64,000 nucleotides of DNA from CAVRQM01 sp963732775. Its GTDB lineage: Bacteria > Pseudomonadota > Alphaproteobacteria > Acetobacterales > Acetobacteraceae. Of this stretch, positions 63,791 to 64,000 are shown piece by piece. The stretch's first letter is position 1, and each line of letters opens with the position of its first letter. The DNA lies in contig CAVTAR010000004.1 of assembly GCA_963732775.1 (NCBI GenBank), forward strand, positions 310,001 through 374,000, read 5' to 3'. Under the pieces are notes generated by a model that was not told the origin of the DNA, did no database searches, and worked only from the letters and a program-made list of their open reading frames with translations. The position numbers and the translations under genes are program-made.

Positions 63791-64000
63791 ATGAAGTTCC
63801 TGCACGCGGCGGACATCCACCTCGACAGTCCGCTGGCCGGGTTGCGGGCGCGGTCCGCCGACTTGCCCCAGGGCATCATCCGCCACTGCACGCGGCGCGC
63901 CTTCTCGGCCATGATCGACCTGGCGCTGGCCGAGGACGTGGCCTTCGTCGTCATCGCCGGCGACCTCTACGACGGCGACTGGAAGGACTTCTCCACCGGG
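63791..64000 (+). CDS. SbcD/YhaO-like DNA repair exonuclease, N-terminal part (continues past window)
   Basis: The first 70 residues start MKFLHAADIHLDSPLAGL and reach FVVIAGDLYDGDWKDFSTG, giving the DxH and GDxxD metal-binding motifs of calcineurin-type nucleases. The spacing and the segment AFSAMIDLALAEDVAFVVIAGD are typical of YhaO, which usually precedes the AAA protein YhaN. The partner would lie beyond the window. Confidence 0.85.
   Translation, partial: MKFLHAADIHLDSPLAGLRARSADLPQGIIRHCTRRAFSAMIDLALAEDVAFVVIAGDLYDGDWKDFSTG

Overview
The window is uniformly GC-rich (roughly 70% by eye), gene-dense and Gram-negative in content: it carries lptF-lptG-lptD-surA, a MetX-MetW methionine pair, a chorismate mutase/hisC/tyrC operon of the kind common in Rhodospirillales, an AmpG-type permease and an exported quinoprotein-relay-type metallohydrolase. 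Together these suggest an alphaproteobacterium, most likely an Acetobacteraceae-like member of the Rhodospirillales. That placement is an inference from gene content. No rRNA, tRNA, CRISPR array, phage or insertion sequence was recognised, and no stretch over 300 bases lacks a gene.

Layout. 0-1 kb: 3' end of a RocB-like M20 peptidase. 1-5 kb (minus): flavin reductase-like protein, MFS exporter, L,D-transpeptidase, metallo-beta-lactamase-fold hydrolase. 5-10.5 kb: chemoreceptor, DUF2066 protein, a frameshifted D-2-hydroxyacid dehydrogenase, M20 carbamoylase-type hydrolase. 10.7-16.6 kb: Tat-exported SDR, then chorismate mutase-hisC-tyrC diverging from metX-metW around three perfect 11-bp repeats. 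16.6-21.9 kb: metallophosphoesterase coupled to an ArsB-type permease, a YdcZ transporter and an MFS transporter, converging on nitroreductase and Nfu. 22-25.2 kb: complete polar amino-acid ABC importer. 25.3-28.4 kb: aquaporin diverging from a large beta-repeat protein. 28.4-36.1 kb: SDR, alpha/beta hydrolase, hicAB toxin-antitoxin pair, L-2-hydroxyglutarate-type oxidase, 5'-nucleotidase, N-formylglutamate amidohydrolase and a GloVer-repeat exported protein that ends in a strong hairpin. 36.1-45.4 kb: AmpG-like permease, then mfd, Ntn acylase, GH3-type synthetase and GT2-GtrA glycosyltransferase on the minus strand. The glycosyltransferase reading frame runs through a palindromic repeat. 45.6-54.6 kb: 6-phosphogluconate dehydrogenase, rpiA, two uncharacterised proteins, gshB, rsmB, heparinase-family protein, RraA-like protein. 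54.6-60.6 kb: envelope biogenesis block surA, lptD, lptG, lptF. 60.7-64 kb: GT-C-like membrane protein, GNAT acetyltransferase, membrane protein with an Ala-rich helix, and the start of an SbcD/YhaO-like nuclease.

Two cautions. From about 57.7 to 60.6 kb the sequence needs some thirty single-base corrections (mostly extra G or C) to read as LptF, LptG and the LptD N-terminus. Because these genes are normally needed for LPS export, consensus error is the likeliest cause. A few isolated frameshifts (about 5.10, 8.65, 18.55, 19.69 and 20.56 kb) may have the same origin.

No clearly new multi-gene system is proven here. The least ordinary candidates are: the overlapping amide-cleaving and amide-forming pair (Ntn acylase and GH3) beside a GT2-GtrA glycosyltransferase; the metallophosphoesterase translationally coupled to an ArsB-type permease; the palindrome read in frame at the start of the glycosyltransferase; and the 11-bp triple repeat between two amino-acid biosynthesis operons.
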